A stretch of 64,000 bases of DNA, from the NCBI RefSeq assembly GCF_030409715.1, contig NZ_JAUFQI010000001.1, forward strand, positions 496,001 through 560,000, in the 5' to 3' direction. Positions 26,096-35,796 of this stretch are shown here, one piece after another (position 1 is the first letter of the stretch; each line of letters starts with the position of its first letter). The position numbers and the translations under genes are program-made. This DNA is from Reinekea marina. Lineage in GTDB: Bacteria; Pseudomonadota; Gammaproteobacteria; Pseudomonadales; Natronospirillaceae. The notes under the pieces are model-generated. The model made no database searches. It was not told where the DNA came from and saw nothing but the letters and a program-made list of their open reading frames with translations.

Positions 26096-27598
26096 ATGAC
26101 CGATTACATTTTATCCATTGATCAAGGCACTACCAGCTCGCGTGCTATCTTGTTTAATCGCGACGGAGAATTGTGTGCAACTAGCCAGCAAGAGTTTCCA
26201 CAGCATTTCCCTAACGATGGCTGGGTAGAACATGAACCGGATGACATTTGGAATAGCGTGTTATCAACCTGCCAAGGCGTCATTAAGCAACACAACATTA
26301 ACGCAAATCAGATTGCAGCCATTGGTATAAGTAATCAACGAGAAACAACGATGATTTGGGACCGCACAACCGGAGAGCCCATTCATCGCGCCATAGTGTG
26401 GCAAGACCGTCGCACCGCAGCAACCTGCAGCGAATTAGAATCGGCAGACTCAAAAAACGAACAAACCATAAAAGATAAAACAGGGCTCTTAATAGACCCG
26501 TATTTTTCAGCCACAAAAATTAGCTGGATATTAGACAACGTACCGGGCGCACGTGAAAAAGCGGAACGTGGTGAACTTGCCTTTGGTACGGTCGACACCT
26601 TTTTAATATGGAAACTCACCAACGGTGCATCGCATACAACCGATGCCACCAATGCAGCCAGAACCAGTTTATTTAATATTCATACCCAGCAATGGGATGA
26701 TGACCTGTTGGCACTGTTTAATGTGCCCAAATCTATATTGCCCACCGTGCTTGATTCTTCCGCAAACTTCGGCACGGTAGATCCGCAATGGTTTGGTGAA
26801 TCAATTTGCATAGGTGGTGTGGCAGGTGATCAACACGCCGCTCTATTCGGCCAAGCCTGTTTTGAAGCCGGCATGGCAAAAAGCACCTACGGTACTGGGT
26901 GCTTTTTAATGCTCAATACGGGTAAAAAAGCGTTGTCTTCGCAAAACCGATTATTAACAACGGTCGCGTATCGGTTAAATGGCGAAGTGACTTACGCGTT
27001 AGAGGGCAGCATTTTTGCCGCTGGCACCACCATTCAATGGTTAAGAGACGGGTTAAAGTTAATAGGGGATGCCAAAGAAACAGAAGCTCTGGCTTTGCAA
27101 ACACCTAGTGAGCATGGCGTCTATTTAGTGCCAGCCTTTATTGGGTTAGGAGCACCCTACTGGGACCCAAATGCAAGAGGCGCAATTTTTGGTTTAACAC
27201 GAGACACAGGCATTAAAGAAATTGTCACGGCTGGTTTGCAATCGGTTGCCTACCAAACAAAAGACCTACAAAAAGCGATGGAGCTGGATGGCGTTCGTCC
27301 AACCGCATTGCGGGTAGATGGCGGCATGGTTGCCAACAATTGGTTGATGCAGTTTTTATCCGACATGTTAGGTGCCACGGTAGATCGCCCTACCATTACC
27401 GAAACCAGTGCGCTGGGAGCTGCCCAATTGGCGGGGTTGCAGGTAGGCTTTTACGATTCTTTAAGCCAGCTCAGTGATTTATGGCAACGAGATCGGTTGT
27501 TCGAGCCGAGCTGGGCAAAAGAAAAACGTGATACCTATTATGATGGTTGGTTAGAATCGATCGAAAAGGTTAAACAAGGTGAAACCAGCAGCCTTTAA
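26096..27598 (+). CDS. glpK: Glycerol kinase
   Basis: 500 aa FGGY-family kinase, usual GlpK length. Starts [22 protein letters not shown] (phosphate-binding loop) and contains [30 protein letters not shown] and the second FGGY signature region ([22 protein letters not shown]). Phosphorylates glycerol to glycerol-3-phosphate, trapping substrate imported by GlpSTPQV. A terminator separates it from glpV, so its expression needs read-through or a separate promoter that I cannot identify in the 35-base gap. Its stop overlaps that of the next LysR gene. Confidence 0.96.
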   Translation: MTDYILSIDQGTTSSRAILFNRDGELCATSQQEFPQHFPNDGWVEHEPDDIWNSVLSTCQGVIKQHNINANQIAAIGISNQRETTMIWDRTTGEPIHRAIVWQDRRTAATCSELESADSKNEQTIKDKTGLLIDPYFSATKISWILDNVPGAREKAERGELAFGTVDTFLIWKLTNGASHTTDATNAARTSLFNIHTQQWDDDLLALFNVPKSILPTVLDSSANFGTVDPQWFGESICIGGVAGDQHAALFGQACFEAGMAKSTYGTGCFLMLNTGKKALSSQNRLLTTVAYRLNGEVTYALEGSIFAAGTTIQWLRDGLKLIGDAKETEALALQTPSEHGVYLVPAFIGLGAPYWDPNARGAIFGLTRDTGIKEIVTAGLQSVAYQTKDLQKAMELDGVRPTALRVDGGMVANNWLMQFLSDMLGATVDRPTITETSALGAAQLAGLQVGFYDSLSQLSDLWQRDRLFEPSWAKEKRDTYYDGWLESIEKVKQGETSSL

Positions 27599-28473
27599 CG
27601 CATTTGCTCTCGAACATATTGCATAAAAGCTGAAATACGAGCGGCGTGAATTAGGTCTGGGTGCGTCAGTATCCACAAGCCGCTTTCAAACTGAATTTCC
27701 GGGAAGCGCAAGGTCACTAAGTTTTCGCCGCCATCGTCGAAGGGCAGTAAGCCCAGCCCTAAGCCTTTTCGCGCGGCGTAACGAACCGCCTCTAAATTAT
27801 CGACTTCAATGGCAAAGGTTCTGTTTGGCAAGTAACGTTTATACAGCTCCGCTAAAATGCTGGGTTTACTGCCGTTGTAACCAATCCAAGGCAATTGCAG
27901 CGCCTCTTCAAAGGTATCAGGAACGCCAAATCGCTCCAATAAATCAGGGTTCGCGACAACGCCCCAGTTCATTCTAGACAGTTCCGAGCCTACTAAATGT
28001 TCGGGCGGTGTCATGGTGGCTCTAATGGCAATGTCGGCTTCACGTCGATTCAGGTCGGCGTGGCGCAAGCTTGAATCAATACTGAAGTGAACGTTGGGAT
28101 GAATGGCCTGAAAGCCAACAATCCAATCCACCACCTGTGTTTCAATGCGTGCGCCAGGAACGGTTATGCGAATATTGCCTTCCAGATTTTGCTCTTTCCC
28201 CATCAGCTTTAGGCTAATGGCTTGTATATTCTCTTCTGTTTTATCGAGATAGCTGAGTATCTCTAAACCCGTTGGGCTTAATTCATAGCCATTGTTGTTA
28301 CGAATAAATAGGTTTGTACCGCAACGTTTTTCAAACTGATTCAATCGTCTAAACACGGTGCTGTGATTAACACCGAGCTTACGCGCGGCGGCGGCTATCG
28401 AGCCTTCTTTTGCCACATGGTAAACATACCGTAGGTCTTCCCAATCAAAATTCAGTTCTTTGCTTTTTTGCAT
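27595..28473 (-). CDS. LysR-family transcriptional regulator
   Basis: 292 aa. Helix-turn-helix at about 12-70 ([42 protein letters not shown]), then the effector domain. Convergent with glpK (4-base overlap) and divergent from azoR, from which it is 80 bp away; the gap holds an inverted repeat at 28491-28514 that may be its operator. Likely regulator of azoR; effector unknown. Confidence 0.9.
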   Translation of the reverse strand: MQKSKELNFDWEDLRYVYHVAKEGSIAAAARKLGVNHSTVFRRLNQFEKRCGTNLFIRNNNGYELSPTGLEILSYLDKTEENIQAISLKLMGKEQNLEGNIRITVPGARIETQVVDWIVGFQAIHPNVHFSIDSSLRHADLNRREADIAIRATMTPPEHLVGSELSRMNWGVVANPDLLERFGVPDTFEEALQLPWIGYNGSKPSILAELYKRYLPNRTFAIEVDNLEAVRYAARKGLGLGLLPFDDGGENLVTLRFPEIQFESGLWILTHPDLIHAARISAFMQYVREQMR

Positions 28474-28490
28474 AGAAGGCTTGCTTATTT

Positions 28491-28514
28491 TGCTAGTTTA
28501 TTTGCGAATTAGCA
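28491..28514. promoter_or_regulatory. Inverted repeat between LysR gene and azoR
   Basis: TGCTAGTT and AATTAGCA pair at 7 of 8 positions around an 8-base centre, in the only space between the divergent genes. Candidate LysR operator; base-level evidence only. Confidence 0.35.
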
Positions 28515-28553
28515 TAGCCTATAGTGGGTTTATATCAAATAGGAAGCACCGAA

Positions 28554-29150
28554 ATGAAATCATTACTTATTATTAAAAGCTCAGTTATGGCTGGGCAATC
28601 TAAATCGGGCGCATTGGCCGATGAATATCAACGTATTTGGTTAGAGAACAACCCAGGCGGTAAAGTGACTCAGCGAGATCTAGCGGCAAGCCCCATTGCG
28701 GCACTCGATGGCCATTTAGCTGGCGCGTTTTTTACGCCTGAAGACCAGCGAACTGCGGAGCAGGAGGCGTTAGTGGCGCAATCGGATGCACTCATTACCG
28801 AGCTAAAAGCGCACAATGACATCGTGATTACCGCACCCATGTATAACTTTACCTTCCCGGTGCAGCTAAAAAATTACTTTGATTCTATTGCCCGTGCAGG
28901 AATCACCTTTAAATACACCGATAAAGGCCCCGTGGGATTATTAACCGAAAAGCGCGCCTTAGTCATTGCTTCACGCGGTGGCATTTACCCAGAAGGTGCC
29001 GATAACCAAACGCCGCTACTGCGTCAGTTCTTGGGCTTTATAGGTATTCAAGATGTTGAGTTTGTGTATGCCGAAGGGTTAAACCTTGGTGAAGAATCAG
29101 CCAATGCCTCTATGGCGCAAGCCAAGCAAGCGCTCACAGAGTTAGCATAA
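28554..29150 (+). CDS. azoR: FMN-dependent NADH-azoreductase
   Basis: 198 aa flavodoxin-like fold protein. The ATG at 28554 follows AGGAAG and gives the standard AzoR N-terminus MKSLLIIKSSVMAGQSKSGALADEY. FMN-contact segments are visible: TAPMYNFTFPVQLKNYFDSIARAGITFKY and ASRGGIYPEG. Reduces azo compounds and quinones with NAD(P)H. Divergent from a LysR gene and convergent with a TetR gene. Confidence 0.9.
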   Translation: MKSLLIIKSSVMAGQSKSGALADEYQRIWLENNPGGKVTQRDLAASPIAALDGHLAGAFFTPEDQRTAEQEALVAQSDALITELKAHNDIVITAPMYNFTFPVQLKNYFDSIARAGITFKYTDKGPVGLLTEKRALVIASRGGIYPEGADNQTPLLRQFLGFIGIQDVEFVYAEGLNLGEESANASMAQAKQALTELA

Positions 29151-29160
29151 GTACTAAAAG

Positions 29161-29616
29161 CTAAGCCATTAACTTATTCAGTAAGTAATGGCTTACTTTG
29201 TCTTCTACGCGCAATGCGTCTATGCCTTGCTGAGCACACCAATCTTTTAAGTCGGCTCGCCACACAGCATCGTAATGTTGTTTAAACAATTGAGTTGCTT
29301 CAACGGCTCGATTCCCTTCACCAATGATTAGCCTGTAAAAAGTAATCGCTTCTGAATGCAACCAAGCGTTTTGTAGTTCCTCAATGAGCGCTTGCTCGGA
29401 GCTCGATGTTAGCGAAACCGCACTTTGCTGCGCCAACCAAAGCGACACAACGTGATAAAACAAAGCGCTTTTATCGGGAAAGTGGTTGTAAACCGTAGGT
29501 TTAGATACCTTGGAAGCTTTGACAACCATGTCGACAGACGTACCCTTTATGCCGTGCTCAAAAAACAGGGGTCGAGCGCTTAAGGCAATGTGATCTTTTT
29601 TAGAAGGCTGAGCCAT
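29161..29616 (-). CDS. TetR-family transcriptional regulator (short)
   Basis: 151 aa from the ATG at 29616 (MAQPSKK); a TTG at 29649 would add 11 residues. The TetR DNA-binding domain is intact: ARPLFFEHGIKGTSVDMVVKASKVSKPTVYNHFPDKSALFYHVV. The ligand domain is shorter than the usual 190-200 aa proteins. A 15-bp palindrome at 29655-29669, between this gene and trpB, is a likely autoregulatory operator; whether it also affects trpBA is unknown. Confidence 0.82.
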   Translation of the reverse strand: MAQPSKKDHIALSARPLFFEHGIKGTSVDMVVKASKVSKPTVYNHFPDKSALFYHVVSLWLAQQSAVSLTSSSEQALIEELQNAWLHSEAITFYRLIIGEGNRAVEATQLFKQHYDAVWRADLKDWCAQQGIDALRVEDKVSHYLLNKLMA

Positions 29617-29654
29617 AAAATACTTGATTCTATCAGTTGATTGCAGCAAACTTT

Positions 29655-29669
29655 ACTAAACCGTTTAGT
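29655..29669. promoter_or_regulatory. Palindrome ACTAAACCGTTTAGT, probable TetR operator
   Basis: Seven-base perfect arms around a central C, 39 bases upstream of the tetR start and 60 bases upstream of trpB. Size and symmetry fit TetR-family operators. Confidence 0.55.
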
Positions 29670-29728
29670 TTATGTCTAGTTGAAGTTATCTAAAGGGTTC
29701 CCTAATTAGATTAGCAAGAGGATTCATC

Positions 29729-30991
29729 ATGATACGCAGTGACAATGGATATTTCGGCGAATTTGGCGGCCGCTACGTTCCTGAAATTTTATTACCCGCA
29801 TTAACCGAGCTCGAAGACATGTTCTTCGCATTGCGTGATGACCCAACTTTTTGGCAAGAATATTTAACCCTTACGCAAGAATTCAGTGGTCGCCCAACGC
29901 CACTCACACCGCTGCGTCGATTATCTAAAGAACTGGGTGGCGCGCAAATTTGGCTCAAGCGAGAAGACCTAAACCACTCCGGTGCGCACAAGGTGAATAA
30001 CGTGCTAGGCCAAGGGTTGTTAGTGCAACGTATGGGTAAAAAGCGCGTCATTGCCGAAACGGGTGCCGGCCAGCACGGCTTAGCCACCGCCATTATGGCT
30101 GCGCGTTTGGGTTTAGATGCCACCATTTATATGGGCGCCGATGATATTGAACGTCAGTATTCGAATGTATTTTGGATGCGTCAGCTAGGCTCCAAAGTCG
30201 TCGGCGTTGAAACCGGCGCTCGTACTTTAAAAGAAGCACTCGATGAAGCCCTGCGTGATTGGGCGGGCAGTGTGGAAAACACCCACTACGTATTAGGTAC
30301 GGCTTGTGGCCCTGCGCCATTCCCTGAATTGGTGAGCTATTTCCAAGGCGTTATCTCGCAAGAAATTAAGCAGCAAGCCATGGCGCAAATAGGCCGATTA
30401 CCCGATGAAATCGTGGCCTGCGTAGGCGGCGGTTCTAATGCCATGGGCGCGTTCGGAGCCTTTTTAGAAGATGACAAGGTCGGGTTAGTGGGTGTAGAGG
30501 CCGGTGGCTTAAGCTTTAAAGAAGGTGAACACTCGGTTCGTTTATTACCCGATACCGCCACTCCTGGTATTGCTCAAGGCTACAAAACCTTGTTCTTACA
30601 AAATGAAGACGGCCAGTTAGGCGATACGCATTCAATTGCGGCCGGGCTAGATTATGTCGGCGTTTCGCCAATTTTGGCGCACCTGACTCAAACCGGGCGA
30701 GTGACACCAGAATCGGCGCAAGATCACGAAGTGACCGATGCCTTTAAACTCCTGATGAAAACTGAAGGCATTATTCCAGCACTGGAATCTTCGCACGCCT
30801 TAGCCGGTGGTTTTAAACGTGCGAAAACCATGCGCCCTGATCAACACATTGTGATTAACTTAAGCGGCCGAGGCGATAAAGACATTTTCAACATTGCCCG
30901 AGCCTTCCCACAACCCGAGTGGTCAGATTTCTTACAGCGTGAATCTGAGCGAGCCAAAGAACTGTTTGAAGCGACTCAAGGAGAGAAATAA
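29729..30991 (+). CDS. trpB: Tryptophan synthase beta chain
   Basis: 420 aa, PLP-dependent. The Schiff-base Lys lies in LKREDLNHSGAHKVNN; phosphate loop GGGSNAMG; GIIPALESSHALAG is intact. Makes tryptophan from indole and serine. Ribosome-binding site AGAGGA; the stop and the trpA ATG share one base. No trpE, D, C or F is nearby, so this is a detached trpBA pair. Segments such as ADDIERQYSNVFWMRQLGSKVVGVETG and YVGVSPILAHLTQTGR differ from the usual enterobacterial pattern, suggesting a divergent lineage. Confidence 0.94.
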   Translation: MIRSDNGYFGEFGGRYVPEILLPALTELEDMFFALRDDPTFWQEYLTLTQEFSGRPTPLTPLRRLSKELGGAQIWLKREDLNHSGAHKVNNVLGQGLLVQRMGKKRVIAETGAGQHGLATAIMAARLGLDATIYMGADDIERQYSNVFWMRQLGSKVVGVETGARTLKEALDEALRDWAGSVENTHYVLGTACGPAPFPELVSYFQGVISQEIKQQAMAQIGRLPDEIVACVGGGSNAMGAFGAFLEDDKVGLVGVEAGGLSFKEGEHSVRLLPDTATPGIAQGYKTLFLQNEDGQLGDTHSIAAGLDYVGVSPILAHLTQTGRVTPESAQDHEVTDAFKLLMKTEGIIPALESSHALAGGFKRAKTMRPDQHIVINLSGRGDKDIFNIARAFPQPEWSDFLQRESERAKELFEATQGEK

Positions 30992-31758
30992 TGTTTCCGA
31001 CGTTAAATGATAAATTACAAGTGATGTCGCACGCGGTTGTTGGCTTCCCAAACTTAGAAGAGAACGAAAAGGCCATTGCAGGGCTAGTTGAGTCGGGCGT
31101 TAAGCTGATTGAGTTGCAGGTTCCGTTCAGCGACCCAGTGGCCGATGGCCATACTCTAGTGAACGCCTGTTACGATGCGTTAAAACAAGGCGGTTCAGTA
31201 CGAGCCACCTTAGCGTTGGCCGAAAAAGTTTCCAAGAACCACCCAGATGCGACCTTTATATTAATGAGCTACTTAAACCCATTGTATAAATACGGCTTAG
31301 AGCAACTGTTTGAAGACGCCGCCGCCGCCGGAATTAAAGGCATGATTATACCAGACATGCCGGTAGAGCAGTTTGAGCCATTTATGCCTAAGCTAGACGA
31401 GCTTGGCATAGCGCCTATCTTGATGGTCACGCCAAATACTCCCGATGAACGGGTAGAGCGTATTGCGAAATCAGCACGTGGAATGATATATGTGGTATCA
31501 CGCATGGGCGTTACTGGGTCGCAAACGATGTGGGGTGAAGAGTTTCATGCTTACATTAAGCGCATTCGTAGTCATACCGATTTACCGCTGTCGGTTGGGT
31601 TTGGTATTCGCGGCGCAGAAGATTTAAAAGCCTTAACGGGCACTGCCGAGGTTGCAGCCTTCTGCTCAAAATACATAGAATGGCAGCGCCATGAAGGCAG
31701 TGATGCCGCCGCGGCGCATATGAAAGCACTGTTAGCCGATGCTAATTTAAGTGATTAA
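30991..31758 (+). CDS. trpA: Tryptophan synthase alpha chain
   Basis: 255 aa TIM barrel that cleaves indole-3-glycerol phosphate. The catalytic acids are present with the right spacing: Glu 41 and Asp 52 in IELQVPFSDPVADG (usual text ELGxPFSDPxADGP). Phosphate-site glycine-rich segment VGFGIRGAEDL. The N-terminus is shorter and more divergent than in E. coli (MFPTLNDKLQVMSHAVVGFPNLEENEKAI, lacking the usual YLTAGDP). Translationally coupled to trpB. Confidence 0.9.
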   Translation: MFPTLNDKLQVMSHAVVGFPNLEENEKAIAGLVESGVKLIELQVPFSDPVADGHTLVNACYDALKQGGSVRATLALAEKVSKNHPDATFILMSYLNPLYKYGLEQLFEDAAAAGIKGMIIPDMPVEQFEPFMPKLDELGIAPILMVTPNTPDERVERIAKSARGMIYVVSRMGVTGSQTMWGEEFHAYIKRIRSHTDLPLSVGFGIRGAEDLKALTGTAEVAAFCSKYIEWQRHEGSDAAAAHMKALLADANLSD

Positions 31759-31781
31759 CTCACCAACGACATAGGTAAAAA

Positions 31782-32075
31782 ATGTTAAAAGCGTTCCGAG
31801 CCATCAGTGTTCTCGAAGGGTTATCTTATTTAGTCATTCTAGGCGTAACATTTGGGTTTATCAGCCGCGAATGGGTGATGGTTCTAGGGTTAACGCACGG
31901 TGCTTTGTTTACCTTGTATTTTGTGGCTTCTTTGATTGTTACGCATAAAATGGCTTGGCCAGTTTGGGGTTGGCTGCTTTTGCTATTGGTTTCTATTGTG
32001 CCGTTTGCGTTTATTGCGCTTGAATGGTTTTTACGCCAACGAGAGCACAAGCTGGCTAGCACGGTCAAACCCTAA
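31782..32075 (+). CDS. DUF3817 membrane protein
   Basis: 97 aa with three to four TM helices: FRAISVLEGLSYLVILGVTFG, LGLTHGALFTLYFVASLIVTH and a third ending EWFLRQRE. The pattern FR-x6-EG-x-SYL and HG-x3-LYF identifies DUF3817 (integral membrane proteins of unknown function). 23 bases after trpA, so possibly co-transcribed. Confidence 0.85.
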   Translation: MLKAFRAISVLEGLSYLVILGVTFGFISREWVMVLGLTHGALFTLYFVASLIVTHKMAWPVWGWLLLLLVSIVPFAFIALEWFLRQREHKLASTVKP

Positions 32076-32088
32076 TGTGGCCAGCTAA

Positions 32089-32562
32089 ATGAGCCTAAAT
32101 AGCTTAAGCAAATTAAAGCCATGCGATCTTTCAGCGATAGAGTTAGCCCAATACCCGGCTAACAACATGGCGAATTCACAACTGCATTGGGCGGTTATTG
32201 TTGCTCGATACCAAAACCAATGGGTGTTTGTAAAACACAAAGATCGCACTACGTTAGAGTCGCCTGGTGGCAAGCGAGAGCCAGGTGAAACCATTGGCGA
32301 ATGCGCTCATCGAGAGTTATTTGAAGAAACGGGTGCAACCAACTTCAACTTAGAACCCATGGCCACCTATGCCATAAAATTACCCCATGGTGAACTCAGT
32401 TACGGTCAGCTGTTTTTTGCCAGTATTGATTCATTGGGACCTCTACCCAGCAGTGAGATTGAAAAAGTGGTGTGTTCTTCGAAGTACCCAGATGCGCACA
32501 CCTACCCGAATGTTCACCCCTTTTTACTGGATCAGGTAAAAAACAAACTCAACCTGGCTTGA
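32089..32562 (+). CDS. NUDIX hydrolase (8-oxo-dGTPase type)
   Basis: 157 aa. NUDIX box GGKREPGE...HRELFEETGA is complete. The protein resembles MutT/YtkD-like housecleaning phosphatases. Start uncertain: ATG at 32089 is used here, but ATG at 32167 (MANSQLHWAVIV) begins right at the NUDIX fold and is plausible. 13 bases after the DUF3817 gene. Substrate not predictable. Confidence 0.85.
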   Translation: MSLNSLSKLKPCDLSAIELAQYPANNMANSQLHWAVIVARYQNQWVFVKHKDRTTLESPGGKREPGETIGECAHRELFEETGATNFNLEPMATYAIKLPHGELSYGQLFFASIDSLGPLPSSEIEKVVCSSKYPDAHTYPNVHPFLLDQVKNKLNLA

Positions 32563-32683
32563 ATGTTACAAAATGTATCTTAAGGCCTGCTTTTCACATC
32601 GAAATACTTTCCTACACAATTCGCGCAATGATTGAAAATTGAACTAAGCTCTTAAAAATAAACACCTACTTGAGAGTTAATTG

Positions 32684-34513
32684 GTGAAGGTAATTGTTCG
32701 GAATTTGGCTGGGTTAATTCTGTGGCTTTTTTTTTCAACCACAGTGTCTGCGTTAGACGTAGGGTCAGATTTTAAGCGCATCAACATTAAAGATATATGT
32801 GAAGCCTTTGTAGCGAATGAGTCTTTTCTCAATTCGCCTGACGTTGCGCGTGAGTTAATAACGTCTCAACAATGGCAGCCTTGTTCCGAGGTCAAATTAT
32901 CCAGAGGTTATACCAAAGACAGGCTTTGGATTAAAATTGATTTCACTAATCATAATCTAGAGGTTGAGACGGCCTACCTAAATTTATTCCCAAGTTGGAT
33001 TTCCGAAATTAGCCATTATCACTTTGAAGGTTCAACATTGAAAAGATGGAAAAATGATGGCATCGCCTTCCCATTTCATCATCGTGAAATACCTTCTTCA
33101 AACATAGTACTGCCATTAATCAACGAACCTGGTAAGCCAGCAACAACGCTGTTACATGTTCAAACAGACCTAGCATTTCTTATTGGTGGAACCCTTCTAA
33201 GTGAAACAGAAGCTTTGAAGTCTGGTGTAACCGTAAATCTCATTAATGGTATTTTAATCGGCGCTATAGTGATGATTGGACTCTATAATTTGTTCATATA
33301 CTTTAGCCTTCGAGACAGTAACTACCTCTATTATTTTTTATATAATGCCTCCATGCTTCTCATGCTATCTGTGATCTATGGCTTTGGTTATCAATTTATA
33401 TGGCCAGACGCCGTTAAATTTAATACTTTTTTAGAATCCGCAGCTGGACCGTTTTTGGGTATTTTTATGTCGCAATTTGTAAGGCGATTTTTAGATTTAT
33501 CAAACGTGTCTAAAGCGCTCGATAGAATATTAGTGTTTTTTATTGCGGGCTCGGCACTGGTTGTCGTGTTAACGATGTTGCCCTCACTGAATGACAAAAC
33601 ATCGGTCTGGTCTGGTGTTCTGGCTATCATCGGCGCACCGGTGGTTTTGCTAGCCGGTGTAAGGGCGCTGTTAAAAAAACAAGTGTCGGCTGGCTATTTT
33701 TTAGTTGCTTGGGCGTTATCTCTCATTTCAATAACCCTGTTTGGGTTAATGATCACAGGTTTGTTAGAGTTTAACCTTATTTTGTTCTATAGCTTTGGTA
33801 TCGGGGCTGTATTGGAAATGTTGCTATTGTCTTTTGCTCTAGCCAACAAAATTCACGTATTGCAAATTGAAAAAGCGCAAGCCATTGATGCCGTGCTACA
33901 AGCTGAAAAAGAAAAATCGCGAAGTATCGCTTTGGCCGCCGCACAGCTCGAACATAAAGTGTCAGTGCGGACTCATGATCTAGCACAAGAAAAAAGGCGT
34001 GCCGAAGTGCTAGCGAGAACCGATCCACTCACAGGGCTAAATAATCGTCGGGCATTTTTTGAAAAAGGTGAAAAGATGTTTTCCGGCGTCCGGTTAAGTG
34101 CAGGCGGAAAATCACTAGCGGTCATCATGGCTGATATTGATCATTTTAAAAAAATTAATGATCGTTACGGTCACAGTGTTGGTGATGTAGTGATCACCTC
34201 TGTGGCGCTAAAATTGCTTCCATGCTTTTTAGGAAATTCTGTAATTGGTCGAATAGGCGGTGAAGAATTTGCCATTGCTATTGAAGGGTTCCACTTCGAG
34301 GAAGTTGTAGCTAAGGCAGAGCACGCGCGCCAAATGATCAGTCAAACCTTAACCGAAATCGCAAACGGAAAAGATGTTACTGCGACCATTAGTCTAGGCG
34401 TGGCACAGTTCAGTAGCGAAGACCAAAATATAGATGAAACCTTAGCTCGGGCTGATATGGCTCTATATCAAGCAAAAGAGCAAGGCCGTAATCGGGTCGT
34501 ATCGATCCCCTAG
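32684..34513 (+). CDS. Diguanylate cyclase with 7TMR-DISM sensor
   Basis: 609 aa from a GTG at 32684 (a TTG lies just before it; GAGAG upstream serves either). Signal sequence to about 25, periplasmic 7TMR-DISMED2-type domain about 40-170, seven TM helices about 185-395, coiled coil 400-440, GGDEF domain 445-605 with DIDHFKKINDRYGH and active-site GGEEF (RIGGEEFAIAI). The RxxD inhibitory site is absent (the equivalent position reads LGNS), unlike the other cyclase in this window. Single gene; senses an extracellular, probably carbohydrate-like, signal in family terms. Confidence 0.93.
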   Translation: MKVIVRNLAGLILWLFFSTTVSALDVGSDFKRINIKDICEAFVANESFLNSPDVARELITSQQWQPCSEVKLSRGYTKDRLWIKIDFTNHNLEVETAYLNLFPSWISEISHYHFEGSTLKRWKNDGIAFPFHHREIPSSNIVLPLINEPGKPATTLLHVQTDLAFLIGGTLLSETEALKSGVTVNLINGILIGAIVMIGLYNLFIYFSLRDSNYLYYFLYNASMLLMLSVIYGFGYQFIWPDAVKFNTFLESAAGPFLGIFMSQFVRRFLDLSNVSKALDRILVFFIAGSALVVVLTMLPSLNDKTSVWSGVLAIIGAPVVLLAGVRALLKKQVSAGYFLVAWALSLISITLFGLMITGLLEFNLILFYSFGIGAVLEMLLLSFALANKIHVLQIEKAQAIDAVLQAEKEKSRSIALAAAQLEHKVSVRTHDLAQEKRRAEVLARTDPLTGLNNRRAFFEKGEKMFSGVRLSAGGKSLAVIMADIDHFKKINDRYGHSVGDVVITSVALKLLPCFLGNSVIGRIGGEEFAIAIEGFHFEEVVAKAEHARQMISQTLTEIANGKDVTATISLGVAQFSSEDQNIDETLARADMALYQAKEQGRNRVVSIP

Positions 34514-34620
34514 TTGCAGTCCAATTTTATTTTTTGTTTATGCATTGGTAGTTTTCACTTTCTATTTGACCATCAGTCAGTTAATGTGAGCTGAGTGACA
34601 GACTTGATCGATAATTGACC

Positions 34621-35772
34621 ATGATGAAGATACTAATAATAACAACCGCTGTGATGATGTATGCTTTGTTAGTTGGCTATGCGACGGCTGACTCTTGGGT
34701 GCTTTCAACCCAATGCCCACCCAGTTTTGAACTCACCAAACAAAACCAGTGCAAACTGGTGTCTCTTTACCAGCAGTATGAATCGTTACAGGACCAAGGT
34801 GTTGGTGGGCTTAAAACAGCATTGCCTGAAAACCGTGATGGCTTTAGCCCCCAGCAAATAGATCTTGGCCGCTATTTGTTTTTTGATCCGTACTTATCGA
34901 AAGACAACACCATTTCCTGTGCTTCGTGCCACAACCCCGATTTAGGCTTTGCCGATGGCGCCGCTTTAAGTGCCGGAGTAGGCGGGCAACTTGGCACACG
35001 TTCTGCGCCCAGCTTGTGGAACGTTGCCTTTAAAGAACGCCTGTTCTGGGATGGCCGCGCCGACTCGTTAGAAGCACAAATAGAAGGGCCCTTGTATCAC
35101 CCGACCGAAATGGGGCTTACCCGAGTAGAGCTTTTAAATAAGCTCAACGCATCAGAAACCTATGTATCTTTATTTAAACAAGCTTTTGATATTCAAAGAA
35201 CTGGCTTAATACAACTGCCCGATATTTACAGCGCAATTATTGCCTTTGAAACCTCGCTCATTTCGCTCAACAGCCGTTACGATTGGTACGCACACGGCTA
35301 TGCCGATGCACTCACTCAGCCAGAGCTAGAAGGGTTAAACATTTTTAGATCGTTTGTTGCGCGCTGTGCCGAATGCCATACACCGCCCTTGTTTACCAAC
35401 CAACAATACGCTGTTATAGGCTCACCCGAGTTAAAAGGCATGCCCTTTGATATTGGCGCGCAAAGCCATTTAGAGTTGCCCGACTTACGCGGCGGCTTCC
35501 AAGTGCCTAGCCTAAGAAACATTGAGCTAACCGCGCCTTATATGCACAACGGCGCCTTTAGTGATTTACGCAGTTCTGTAGTCTTTTACACCGAAGGCCG
35601 TGGCCATGCAGTACCAGAAGATGAAAACTTAAAATTACATTGGCACATTTGGGAGCCAAACTTAACCGAAACCGAAATCGATCGCTTAGTCGATTTCTTA
35701 AAAACGCTGACCGATGAAAGTTTAAAACCGGTGAAACCAGAGGCTGTACCTTCTGGCTTAGCGGTACCTTAA
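34621..35772 (+). CDS. Dihaem cytochrome c peroxidase / MauG-family protein
   Basis: 383 aa from ATG 34621 (a TTG two codons upstream is less likely). Signal peptide to about residue 22. Two haem c motifs: CASCH (in NTISCASCHNPDLGFADG) and CAECH (RCAECHTPPLF). The C-terminal LRNIELTAPYMHNGAFSDLRSSVVFY with its distal-haem Met/His region is typical of CcpA/MauG. Periplasmic electron-transfer protein, reducing peroxide or oxidising a protein partner. Only 24 bases separate it from the beta-helix/cytochrome fusion gene, so the two likely act together. Confidence 0.92.
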   Translation: MMKILIITTAVMMYALLVGYATADSWVLSTQCPPSFELTKQNQCKLVSLYQQYESLQDQGVGGLKTALPENRDGFSPQQIDLGRYLFFDPYLSKDNTISCASCHNPDLGFADGAALSAGVGGQLGTRSAPSLWNVAFKERLFWDGRADSLEAQIEGPLYHPTEMGLTRVELLNKLNASETYVSLFKQAFDIQRTGLIQLPDIYSAIIAFETSLISLNSRYDWYAHGYADALTQPELEGLNIFRSFVARCAECHTPPLFTNQQYAVIGSPELKGMPFDIGAQSHLELPDLRGGFQVPSLRNIELTAPYMHNGAFSDLRSSVVFYTEGRGHAVPEDENLKLHWHIWEPNLTETEIDRLVDFLKTLTDESLKPVKPEAVPSGLAVP

Positions 35773-35796
35773 ATCGTGCGCAGACCAGGGGGAACT

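Noticed and set aside
29160..29196. Inverted repeat TAAGCCATTA/TAATGGCTTA as a separate element
   Set aside because: It lies within the end of the tetR coding region after azoR; may act as azoR terminator but has no U-tract.
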